Origin: Bog-473 sp963800725
Lineage (GTDB): Bacteria > Actinomycetota > Acidimicrobiia > Acidimicrobiales > RAAP-2
DNA: 64,000 nucleotides
Assembly: GCA_963800725.1 (NCBI GenBank)
Contig: CAWDCE010000035.1
Span: forward strand, 1 to 64,000
Reading direction: 5' to 3'
Every line of letters begins with the position of its first letter. The first letter of the stretch is position 1. The position numbers and the translations under genes are program-made. The notes beneath the pieces are model-generated. The model searched no databases. It was not told where the DNA came from and saw only the letters and a list, made by a program, of their open reading frames with translations. Shown here in pieces: positions 27,208 to 35,263 of this stretch.

Positions 27208-28122
27208 ATGAATGCACGCACCACGGCACACCGTCGGCGTCACCGCGCCGAGGCGATTGGCGCGGCGCTACTGAGCGCAGCCGTGCTGCTCGGCGTGGCC
27301 GCCAGCGCCGGCGCGGCGTCGGGTCCCCAAGGATTCGGTGGCGGCGCCACCAGCGGAAATGTGGCGGCTCTTTCAGGGTCATCGATGGAGGTCCAAAACT
27401 CCAACTCGGGACAGACCACGGTGAACTGGACCGGTACCACCACTTTCTCGCAGACCGTGGCCCAGACACTCGGCGCCGTGACCGTGGGCGATTGCGTCAC
27501 CGTGACCGGGACGCCGTCGAAGACCTCGAAAACCACCATCGCGGCCAAGACCGTCTCGATCAGCACCGCCAGCTCGTCCGGCACCTGCACATCGGGATTT
27601 GGCGGGAGCGGTGGCGCGCAGGGGCGCCCGGGCGGTCCCGGTGGCTCTGGATTTTCCCCTCCCGGTGGATTTGAAGGTGGAGGCGGGGGCGGGGGCGCCC
27701 GTCCGGGTGGCTACCCCGGCGGACCCGGTGGCGGCGCGAACCGGTTCGGCGGGGCGAATGTCGCCATCGCCACCGGCAAGGTCACCGCGAATAGCGGATC
27801 GACCCTTTCGGTCTCGGGGACCCTTTTGGGACAGTTCACCCGCCCGACCAACGGCGCGAAGTCCTCGAAGGGCACCAAGAAGCCGACCGCACCGAAGGCC
27901 CAGAACTTGACGGTGACCACGACGTCGAGCACCACTTACAGCCAAGAACAGAGCACGACAGCATCGTCGCTGGCCGTCGGTGACTGTGTCAGTGCGTTCG
28001 GCCAGACCGCCACCAACGGTGCTGTGACGGCCAAGACGGTGCGTATCACCTCGACCGGAGGAAAGACCTGCAGCTCGGGATTCGGTGGAGGATTCGGCGG
28101 CGGAGGTGGATTCGGTGGTTGA
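27208..28122 (+). CDS. Secreted Gly-rich protein with two DUF5666-like repeats
   Basis: 304 residues. A signal peptide ends near SAGAASG (about residue 32). Two related beta units follow (about 45-125 and 185-285), each with a GNVAALSGSSMEV/GKVTANSGSTLSV strand and a GDCVTVTG/GDCVSAFG plus AKTVRI ending, which fits DUF5666; each has a Cys pair. They are joined by a Gly/Pro-rich linker, and the protein ends SGFGGGFGGGGGFGG. Function unknown. The stop overlaps the start region of adaptor 2, tying it to the export cluster. Confidence 0.75.
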   Translation: MNARTTAHRRRHRAEAIGAALLSAAVLLGVAASAGAASGPQGFGGGATSGNVAALSGSSMEVQNSNSGQTTVNWTGTTTFSQTVAQTLGAVTVGDCVTVTGTPSKTSKTTIAAKTVSISTASSSGTCTSGFGGSGGAQGRPGGPGGSGFSPPGGFEGGGGGGGARPGGYPGGPGGGANRFGGANVAIATGKVTANSGSTLSVSGTLLGQFTRPTNGAKSSKGTKKPTAPKAQNLTVTTTSSTTYSQEQSTTASSLAVGDCVSAFGQTATNGAVTAKTVRITSTGGKTCSSGFGGGFGGGGGFGG

Positions 28123-29825
28123 TGCGGTCACCGCAGGCTGGCGGGACCAAGCTCGACGCCCCGTCGTCATCGTCATAGCTGTCGCCGTCGCGCTCGTCGT
28201 GATTGGCGGGGCTACGGCCTTGGCGGCGGGTGGCTCGGGTGCGTCGGGTTATCGGACCGCGACTGTCGTGCGGACCTCCATCGCGGAGCGTCTCGCCGTG
28301 GTCGGTACCGTCGAACCGGTGTCCGACGCATCGCCCTCCTTCCAGGTCAGCGGAAAGGTCACCAGCGTGAATGTGGCGGTCGGGGCCACCGTGACGGCCG
28401 GGGAGGTCCTCGCCTCCCTCGACCCGACGTCGCTGGCCCAGACGGTCTCATCCGATCAGTCAACGTTGGATGCCGACCAGGCCAAGCTCTCCGAAGATGA
28501 GGCGGGCGAGACATCGGGTTCGAGTGCAGCGAGCAGTTCGGCCGGCGCAAACAGTTCGAGCGCTCAGCGCGCCAACTTCGACCGCGACGTCGAACCCGAC
28601 GGCGGGTGCGGCTGCGCCGGCCAAGAGCGCGTCCTCGAGCCCGAGCGGTGCCACCGGGATCACTCAGGCCCAGGCGGCTCTGGTGGCCGATCAAAAAGTC
28701 GAATCGACCGATAGTCAGCAGGAGGCGGCCGACCTGGCACAGGCGCAGGGCGTCTGTGGGCTCACGACCACTCCCCCGTCGACACCGGCTGATCCGTCGA
28801 GTTGTGCAGCAGCCCTGGCCAAGGTGGGGACGGACGAACAGGCTGTGGCCAACGATCAACAGACCGTGGCGACCGACGAGACCAACCTGGCCCAGGCCCT
28901 GACCGCCGAACAGGCACAGTCCCAATCGTCGTCATCGACCCCGACGACCTCTCCGAGCGGTACCGCCGGATCGTCGTCGGCCCAGACGAGCGCGCCCAAC
29001 AGCACCAGCGGTGCATCGAGCAGTACCGGTTCGAGCTCACGTGCCCTGGGCTCGACGTCGGCGACCAACAGTGCCCAACAGATCGCCAGTGATCAATCGG
29101 CCATCGACACGGCCCAATCGAATCTCATCGAAGCGCAACAATCACTGGGCGCGGCACAGCTGACCAGCCCGATCGACGGCACAGTGGCGTCTATTGGATT
29201 CGCCACCGGCGATAGCGTCACGGCCCATTCGAGCACGCAGGACATCGTCATCATCGGGACCGACTCCTATGAGGTCACCGCAACCTTGAGCAGCACGCAG
29301 GTGGCCTCGGTCAAGGTCGGCTATCCGGCCTCCGTCTCGGTCGACGGGACGACAGGAACGCTGCTCGGTTCGGTGACCCAGGTGGGGCCCGTCCAGGCGG
29401 CATCGTCGGGGTACACGTACCCGATCGTCGTTATCTTGCCGAGCTCGGCCACCGGTCTCTTCGCCGGTTCGACCGCCAACGTTTCGATCTTGACCAAGAG
29501 CGCCACCAGCGTGCTGGCGGTCCCGACGTCCGCCGTCTCGACGGTCGGTACCAGGACCTTCGTCGAGACCGTCAATGGAGGCACGGTGACCCGCAAGGCC
29601 GTCAAGGTCGGCATCGTCGGCGGTGTGCACACCCAGGTGCGCTCGGGCCTCAGCCTTGGTGACACTGTCGTGCTCGCCAATCTGTCCGCCCCCGTGCCGA
29701 CGTCGAGCAGCTCCTCAACCTCAGGATTCGGGGGTGGCGGATTCAGTGGCGGATTCGGAAGCGGTCTGGGCTCGTCGGGCGGTTTGGGTGGCGCGGGATT
29801 CTCACCCGGCGCTCGGGGCGGTTGA
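28115..29825 (+). CDS. MacA/HlyD-type adaptor protein 2, apparent +1 frameshift
   Basis: About 569 residues joined. GTG 28115 follows GGAGG and lies within the end of the previous gene. One membrane helix (about 12-35), lipoyl half SFQVSGKVTSVNVAVGATV, a long Ser/Ala/Gln-rich coiled coil with several QSAIDTAQ-like repeats, second lipoyl half LTSPIDGTVASIGFATGDSV, beta-barrel, and a Gly/Phe/Ser tail. The frames switch around 28560-28575 in a GCTCAGCGCGCCAAC context. No ATPase or permease follows, so it may share the one upstream. Cys pair in GVCGLTT...SSCAA lies in the coiled-coil tip. Confidence 0.78.
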
Positions 29826-29834
29826 GCTGACCTT

Positions 29835-30455
29835 TCAGCGCTCCGGGCGCTGAGCGCCTTCTGCGAGGTTGTCAACTCTCACGAAGCCCTCGCTGAGATT
29901 ACGAGTCGAGCTGAGGGCGACGCCTAAGGATCGCAGGGCGGCGGCTGAGGTCTGAACGGCCAACAGGCCCCCCACCTCGTCGCACCCGAGATCTGGGCCG
30001 CTGACGCCGCTTTGCTCGTCCCGGGCGGCGAAGGCCACCGGGTCCTCCAATGCAAGATCGAGCCCCCGGGTTTGGAGGACCACGGTCCCCTCTGAGGGCG
30101 TCTGAAGCGGCAGGGCCGATGCGAGCTCTAGCGCCGCGGCCGAGGTGAACGGTCCGTTGTCCACGTTGGTAATGAGGAGGGGAAGCGACGGAACTGATTC
30201 ACCCTCGTGGCGCGTGGCCCACGTCTGGTCGATCACCGTCACCGTATGGGGGTGTCGCTGGAACGCCATCGCCCAGCACAGGCGACCCAGGAGTTGGGCC
30301 GAGGTGGCATCGACGTGGATCTGCCAAGCACCGCCTTCTTGCGACGTCGAATACCGCATCGATGCGTCAGGTCGCAGCGCCAGCACGGTCGTGGTCTTGT
30401 GATCGAGCTTGATCGTTCGCCGGTGCACCTTGAGTCGTTCGTGTGTGGCACCCAT
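29835..30455 (-). CDS. Hypothetical protein
   Basis: 206 residues, soluble, no membrane segment or signal peptide. It begins MGATHERLKVHRRTIKLDHKTTTVLALRPDASMRYSTS and is rich in Ala, Leu, Ser and Thr with few motifs; I do not recognise a family. It is convergent with adaptor 2 (stop-to-stop nine bases) and divergent from ppa. Codon use is like the neighbours, which is the main support for it being real. Confidence 0.6.
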   Translation of the reverse strand: MGATHERLKVHRRTIKLDHKTTTVLALRPDASMRYSTSQEGGAWQIHVDATSAQLLGRLCWAMAFQRHPHTVTVIDQTWATRHEGESVPSLPLLITNVDNGPFTSAAALELASALPLQTPSEGTVVLQTRGLDLALEDPVAFAARDEQSGVSGPDLGCDEVGGLLAVQTSAAALRSLGVALSSTRNLSEGFVRVDNLAEGAQRPER

Positions 30456-30542
30456 GTTGGCGCCATCCTCGCGTACTTCTGATCCAGGTCGATCGGCGGA
30501 CGCGGGTTCGACGTGGTCGAGACGGTGCCTCGGGCCACCCGG

Positions 30543-30614
30543 TACGCTACGGCTCCTATGACCTCGAGATTCGGGCGGTCGGTGTCCGCCAAGACCGAGG
30601 CGGCAGATCGATGA
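30543..30614 (+). promoter_or_regulatory. -10 box and 18-codon leader ORF ahead of ppa
   Basis: TACGCT (30543-30548) is nine bases before ATG 30558, which opens an 18-codon frame (MTSRFGRSVSAKTEAADR) ending in a TGA that overlaps the ppa start as ATGA (30611-30614). The arrangement suggests a leaderless small ORF whose translation is coupled to ppa. No homology evidence supports a function for the peptide. Confidence 0.4.
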
Positions 30615-31129
30615 CGACGAGCGAGCCGGTGGTCGACGTTGTGATCGAGATCCCCACCGGGAGCCGCAACAAGTACGAGTACGACCATGAGCACCACGTC
30701 ATCCGTCTCGATCGGCGCCTCTTTACGGCCACCTCGTATCCGGCCGACTACGGCTTCGTGCCCGACACCCTCTCAAAGGACGGCGACCCGCTCGACGCAC
30801 TGGTCCTGGTCGCCGACCCCACCTTTCCGGGTTGCGTGGTGCGCTCGCGCATCCTCGGAGTCTTCTTCATGCGCGACGAAGCGGGCCTCGACGCCAAACT
30901 TCTGACCGTGCTCGAACACGATCCGCAGTGGGACAACGCCACTGACATTGGTGACCTGCCGGTCCATCTCCTCAACGAGATCGAGCACTTCTTCAGCATC
31001 TACAAGGATCTCGAACCCGAAAAGTCGACCCAGGTCATGGGATTCGAGGGGCGAGATGCCGCCTTGGCCGAGCTCGACGCGTGTCGAGAGGCGTTTCGCC
31101 TCCATGCGGCCGAGAACCAGAGCAACTGA
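30611..31129 (+). CDS. ppa: Inorganic pyrophosphatase (family I)
   Basis: 172 residues, standard length. VVIEIPTGSRNKYEYD, DRRLFTATSYPADYGFVPDT (with the YPxDYGF motif) and DGDPLDALVLV (the DxDPxD metal site) are all intact, followed by the KDLEPEK loop. It hydrolyses pyrophosphate in the cytoplasm and pulls biosynthetic reactions forward. ATG 30611 has only a weak ribosome site, consistent with coupling to the leader ORF. Confidence 0.95.
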   Translation: MTTSEPVVDVVIEIPTGSRNKYEYDHEHHVIRLDRRLFTATSYPADYGFVPDTLSKDGDPLDALVLVADPTFPGCVVRSRILGVFFMRDEAGLDAKLLTVLEHDPQWDNATDIGDLPVHLLNEIEHFFSIYKDLEPEKSTQVMGFEGRDAALAELDACREAFRLHAAENQSN

Positions 31130-31147
31130 GCACCAAAGGGGGACGCG

Positions 31148-31630
31148 ATGCCATTTCCACACGAAGAGGTCAAAGCCACGGTCGATCGCTACCACGCGCT
31201 TCGAGACCGGATCGACGCCGGCCTCGAATCCGACGCGTTCGGTGCGCTGGCGGACTTCTACACCGAAGACGCCGTGTACATCGACGGAGCCTGGGGGCGC
31301 CTCGAGGGCTGTGACGTCATCGCGCGCTGGCTGGTCGACTCGATGGTCGGGATGGAGGACTGGAAGTTCCCCGTCGAGTTCACGGCGATCGAGGGCAACG
31401 ACGTGGTCGTCAAATGGACCCAGATCATGCCCCGGACCCGGCCCGACGGGACGCCGTACCGCCAGTCGGGATACTCGCGCCTCATCTACGCGGGCGACGG
31501 CAAGTTCTCCTACGAAGAGGACGCGTACAACATGGTCCATGTGCTCGAGGACATCGAGGCGAGCGGCTGGCAGCCGACCGAGCCGATGAATTTTCCGCCA
31601 GCACACCCTGACCGCAATTTCGACCAGTAG
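31148..31630 (+). CDS. NTF2-like/SnoaL-like domain protein
   Basis: 160 residues with a cone-shaped NTF2-like pattern: two helices, then LADFYTEDAVYIDGAWGRLEGCDVIARWL (the FYTEDAVY segment is typical of SnoaL-like proteins) and alternating strands VEFTAIEGNDVVVKWTQ and YSRLIYAGDGKFSYEEDAYN. It may be an enzyme of the ketosteroid-isomerase/limonene-epoxide-hydrolase class or a ligand binder; no substrate can be named. ATG 31148 follows GGGGG. Confidence 0.75.
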   Translation: MPFPHEEVKATVDRYHALRDRIDAGLESDAFGALADFYTEDAVYIDGAWGRLEGCDVIARWLVDSMVGMEDWKFPVEFTAIEGNDVVVKWTQIMPRTRPDGTPYRQSGYSRLIYAGDGKFSYEEDAYNMVHVLEDIEASGWQPTEPMNFPPAHPDRNFDQ

Positions 31631-31675
31631 GGCACCCGCACCGGCGTGGATCGCCGCGTTATTGGATAAGGCCAC

Positions 31676-31694
31676 GTCAAATGGGCCATTTGAC
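31676..31694. promoter_or_regulatory. 19-bp perfect palindrome upstream of the Ig-repeat gene
   Basis: GTCAAATGGGCCATTTGAC: 9-base arms around a single G. It lies 46 bases after the NTF2-like gene and 115 bases before the Ig-repeat start. No T run follows, so an operator is more likely than a terminator. TATCCT (31721-31726) may be the -10 box of the downstream gene. Confidence 0.5.
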
Positions 31695-31808
31695 TCATAG
31701 ATTCACTGGTTGCGCTTTCGTATCCTGTTGACAACTGGGGTTTCCGCTCCGCCCTTTACCCAAGAGGTGCGTGCGCCACGCACCGCGTTGCCAGGAGAGA
31801 AAACTTCA

Positions 31809-34800
31809 ATGAACTTCCGCAGCCTTTACCTTCGTGTCCCCGCTCGCCGCACCCTGAGGGAGCCCAAGGGGGCGATCCGGCGAGCCGGGGCCGCCGGCCT
31901 GGCCGCCGGCGCCGTCGTCGTCGCCTTGGTCGCACCAATGGCGCTCGGTGCGGGTGCGGGCGCGGCCACGGCTGGGGGTGCGACCCAGTTGGTCATCACC
32001 TCAGCCCCCTTCAGTGCACGGGCCAGCACCTCGGCCACCAACGCGGTCACCATCAAGGTGGAGAACCAGCGCGGCGCTGCGGTAAATGCCACCAGCGCCC
32101 TCAAGATCTTCCTCTCGAGCACGTCGGCGGGGCGGATTTTCTCCGCTACTTCGGGCGGGTCGCCCGAGACCTCAGCCACGCTGGCCGCCAACACCTCGTC
32201 GATCAAGGTGTTCTACGGCGACGCCGATGCGGGAACGCCGACGATTACGGCATCGCTGACCTCACCGCCCTCGAGCGCCGGGTTGGCCTCGGGCTCGCAG
32301 GCCGAGACCATTACCGCGGCGGCGACCACCACGACGTTGGTGGCGAACCCGTCACCGGGCACGTTCGGGTCCGTGGCCACGCTGACGTCGACCACCACGT
32401 CGGGCGCTGGAACGCCGCTCGGCACGGTCAAGTTCGTCGATGGCTCGACCACGCTGTGCAGTGGGGTCGCGACGTCTGGGGGCACCGCCACCTGCGCCGT
32501 CTCCACCCTGGCCGTCGCCAAGCACTCCCTCACCGCGGTCTTCACCTCGTCGTCGGCCAACTTCGCCAACTCGACGTCGAAGAGCGTCACCCTCAACATT
32601 GGGGCCGCATCCACCTCGACCACCGTGTCGAGTTCGCTGAACCCGACGGCACTGGGTTCGACGGTGGTGCTCAGCGCCGTGGTGACGAGTGCGGGGGGCA
32701 TCCCGAGCGGCACCGTCGCCTTTAAGGTCGGTTCGACCGTGGTCTGCGCCTCGGTCACCCTCGTGGCCGGCACCGCCACCTGCTCGACGAGCGCCCTGAC
32801 GCTCGGCACCGACGCCCTGTCTGGGGTCTTTACCTCAGCTTCGGGCAACTTCGGCGGCTCCACGTCGGCCCCGGCCACTCTGAGCGTGACCCCGGCCGTG
32901 ACCACGACCAGCCTCAGCGCATCGGCCAACCCGGCGGTGGTCGGGTCGGCGGTGACGCTGACCGCCAGCGTGACGAGCCTGGCTGGCGTCCCGAGCGGCG
33001 CAGTGGTCTTCGAGGAGGGAGCCACGGTGCTGTGCAGTGGCGTGGCCCTCGCTTCGGGCACCGCCACCTGCTCGACGAGTGCCCTCGCACTCGGGACCGA
33101 CGCCCTCACGGCGTCATACCTCAGCCCGGTATCGACGTACACCAACTCGAGTGGCTCCCTCAGCGAGACCATCACCGCGGGCCCGGGTGCCGCGCTGGTG
33201 ATCACGTCGGCGCCGTTCAGTGCCTCGGCCTCGCTCGCGGCCACCAACGCGGTGACGGTGACGCTCGAGGACGCCCTGGGCAACCCGACCACGTCCAGCT
33301 CGTCCACCAAGATCTTCTTGGGCGGGACCTCGCCCGGCCGGCGGTTCTCCGCCACGTCGGGTGGGTCGAGTGAGACCTTCACCACCCTGCCCGCTGGCAC
33401 CTCGTCGGTGACCTTCTTCTACGGCGACGCCGACGCGGGGACCCCAACGATCACCGCGTCGCTCACCTCGCCGCCGTCGAACACCGCTTTGGCGTCGGGG
33501 TCACAGACCGAGACGATCACGGCCGCGGCCACCACCACGGTGCTGACCGCCAACCCCGTACCCGTGTCATTCGGTCTCCTCGACACCTTGACCTCGACCA
33601 CCACGTCGGCCGCGGGCACCCCGCTCGGGACAGTGACCTTTAGTGACGGATCGAGCGTCGTCTGTAGTTCGGTCGCAACTTCTGGGGGCGTGGCGTCGTG
33701 CGCGACGTCCTCCCTGGCGGCGGCCACCCATTCCTTGACCGCCGCCTTCACGCCGACGTCGGCGAATTTCGCTGCCTCCACCTCGAGCCCCATTGTCCTG
33801 AGCGTCGCCGCGGCCTCGACCACCACGGTCGTGACCAGCTCGCTCAGCCCGGCCCCCTACGGTGCGCCGGTCACCTTCACCAGCGTGGTGACGAGTGCGG
33901 GTGCGACACCGGTCGGCTCGGTGAGCTTCGTTGCTGGATCCACCACCGTGTGCGACTCGGTGCCCGTGACTTCGGGCACCGCCACCTGCACGGTGTCGGA
34001 TCTCGATGCGCCGAGCGCGTCGATCGTCGCCACGTACACCAGCTCGTCGGCCAATTTCTCGTCGTCGGCCAGCCCGGCGCTGACGCAGGTGGTGGCGCCG
34101 TCGGCGACCACCGCGACCCTGTCCTCGAGCGATGCTGGTTCGAGCACCTGGCCCAGCTCACCGGTTGAATCGGTGCTGGTCACCGCGGCGTCGGGTCCTG
34201 CCCCGTCGGGTTCGGTGGCGTTCTTCGAGAACGGCTCCGCGGTTCCGGGCTGTGGCGCGGTGGCCTTTGGACCGGATTCGGCGGCGCAGTGCACACTGCC
34301 TCAGCTCGATCCGGCGAGTTACACCATCACCGCCACCGCGACCCCGGCGACGGCCGACGACCTGGCGGCGTCCTCGAACGCGGTGATCGAGACCGTGGGG
34401 GCCGCTGCGACGACCACCTCGCTCAGCACCTCGGCTTCGTCGGTGACCTTCGCACACTCGGTCACCCTGAGTGCGACCGAGCTCACCGCCCCGGGCACCG
34501 TGAGCTTCTACGACGGAAGCAATGCCCTGTGCATCGACGTCACCTTGGTCGCCGGCACCGCCACCTGTTCGACCACCGCTCTGGCGCTCGGTGCCAATGC
34601 ACTCAGTGCGGTCACCACCACCAGTTCGGTTGACTATGCCGGTTCCACCTCGGCCCCAGTCAATGTGAGCGTGAATCCCGGTCCCGCCTACGCGCTGGTG
34701 ATCACGTCTGCCCCCTTGACGGCGGCCCCGAGCACGTCACCCACCAACGCGGTGACGGTCACGCTCGAGGATGCCTACGGCAATCCCACGACCTCGTCCA

Positions 34801-35024
34801 CTTCGACCCGGATCTTCATCTCGGGCAGTTCGAGTGGCAAACACATCAGCGCGACGGCCGCCGGCTCGGCGGTGGCGTCGGTGATCCTGCCCGCCGGCGC
34901 CTCGTCGGTCACCTTTTATTACGCCGACACCAACGCTGGCTCACCGACCATCACCGTCTCGCTGACCAACCCCCCGTCGAACGGGGGCCTCTTGATGGGC
35001 ACGCAGACCGAGACCATCACCTGA
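31809..35024 (+). CDS. Secreted multi-Ig-repeat protein
   Basis: 1071 residues. A basic, twin-Arg-containing signal (about 1-53) is followed by ten modules. Three copies of a roughly 105-residue module A (VITSAPFSA... ending PSS or PSN...ETIT) start near residues 60, 460 and 962. Between them are three and then four copies of a roughly 95-residue Big_3_5-type Ig domain (TTLVANPSPGTFGSVATLTSTT..., PLGTVKFVDGSTTLCSG..., GTATCAVSTLAVAKHSLTAVF split by motif), each with a Cys pair. There is no LPxTG or other anchor; it ends with the last module A. Likely an adhesin or surface-layer protein. ATG 31809 follows AGGAGAG. Confidence 0.85.
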   Translation: MNFRSLYLRVPARRTLREPKGAIRRAGAAGLAAGAVVVALVAPMALGAGAGAATAGGATQLVITSAPFSARASTSATNAVTIKVENQRGAAVNATSALKIFLSSTSAGRIFSATSGGSPETSATLAANTSSIKVFYGDADAGTPTITASLTSPPSSAGLASGSQAETITAAATTTTLVANPSPGTFGSVATLTSTTTSGAGTPLGTVKFVDGSTTLCSGVATSGGTATCAVSTLAVAKHSLTAVFTSSSANFANSTSKSVTLNIGAASTSTTVSSSLNPTALGSTVVLSAVVTSAGGIPSGTVAFKVGSTVVCASVTLVAGTATCSTSALTLGTDALSGVFTSASGNFGGSTSAPATLSVTPAVTTTSLSASANPAVVGSAVTLTASVTSLAGVPSGAVVFEEGATVLCSGVALASGTATCSTSALALGTDALTASYLSPVSTYTNSSGSLSETITAGPGAALVITSAPFSASASLAATNAVTVTLEDALGNPTTSSSSTKIFLGGTSPGRRFSATSGGSSETFTTLPAGTSSVTFFYGDADAGTPTITASLTSPPSNTALASGSQTETITAAATTTVLTANPVPVSFGLLDTLTSTTTSAAGTPLGTVTFSDGSSVVCSSVATSGGVASCATSSLAAATHSLTAAFTPTSANFAASTSSPIVLSVAAASTTTVVTSSLSPAPYGAPVTFTSVVTSAGATPVGSVSFVAGSTTVCDSVPVTSGTATCTVSDLDAPSASIVATYTSSSANFSSSASPALTQVVAPSATTATLSSSDAGSSTWPSSPVESVLVTAASGPAPSGSVAFFENGSAVPGCGAVAFGPDSAAQCTLPQLDPASYTITATATPATADDLAASSNAVIETVGAAATTTSLSTSASSVTFAHSVTLSATELTAPGTVSFYDGSNALCIDVTLVAGTATCSTTALALGANALSAVTTTSSVDYAGSTSAPVNVSVNPGPAYALVITSAPLTAAPSTSPTNAVTVTLEDAYGNPTTSSTSTRIFISGSSSGKHISATAAGSAVASVILPAGASSVTFYYADTNAGSPTITVSLTNPPSNGGLLMGTQTETIT

Positions 35025-35263
35025 CCGGCCCGTCACCCGATGCCGCGGCGATGGGGACGGCGTTCGCTTCGGTGCGTGGGGAGCGGACAAGGACAACACA
35101 CGTGTTCACGCGCACACCCAAAGCATCGGACGTGATGGCGTCGATCCGGTCGGGAGCCTCGCCACGCTCGGGTGCCCGAGGGTTGGTCCCGTGGTCGGAT
35201 CGAGGCGTACCCGCCGCGGGGTTGGCTTGCGGCCTCGAAACGGGGCCTCGGTTGCAGGCCCAC

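Noticed and set aside
35025..35263. Small gene between the Ig-repeat protein and htrA
   Set aside because: A minus-strand frame has some coding-like codons (ending ...IAAASGDGPVR) but overlaps htrA, lacks a good start and matches nothing I know.
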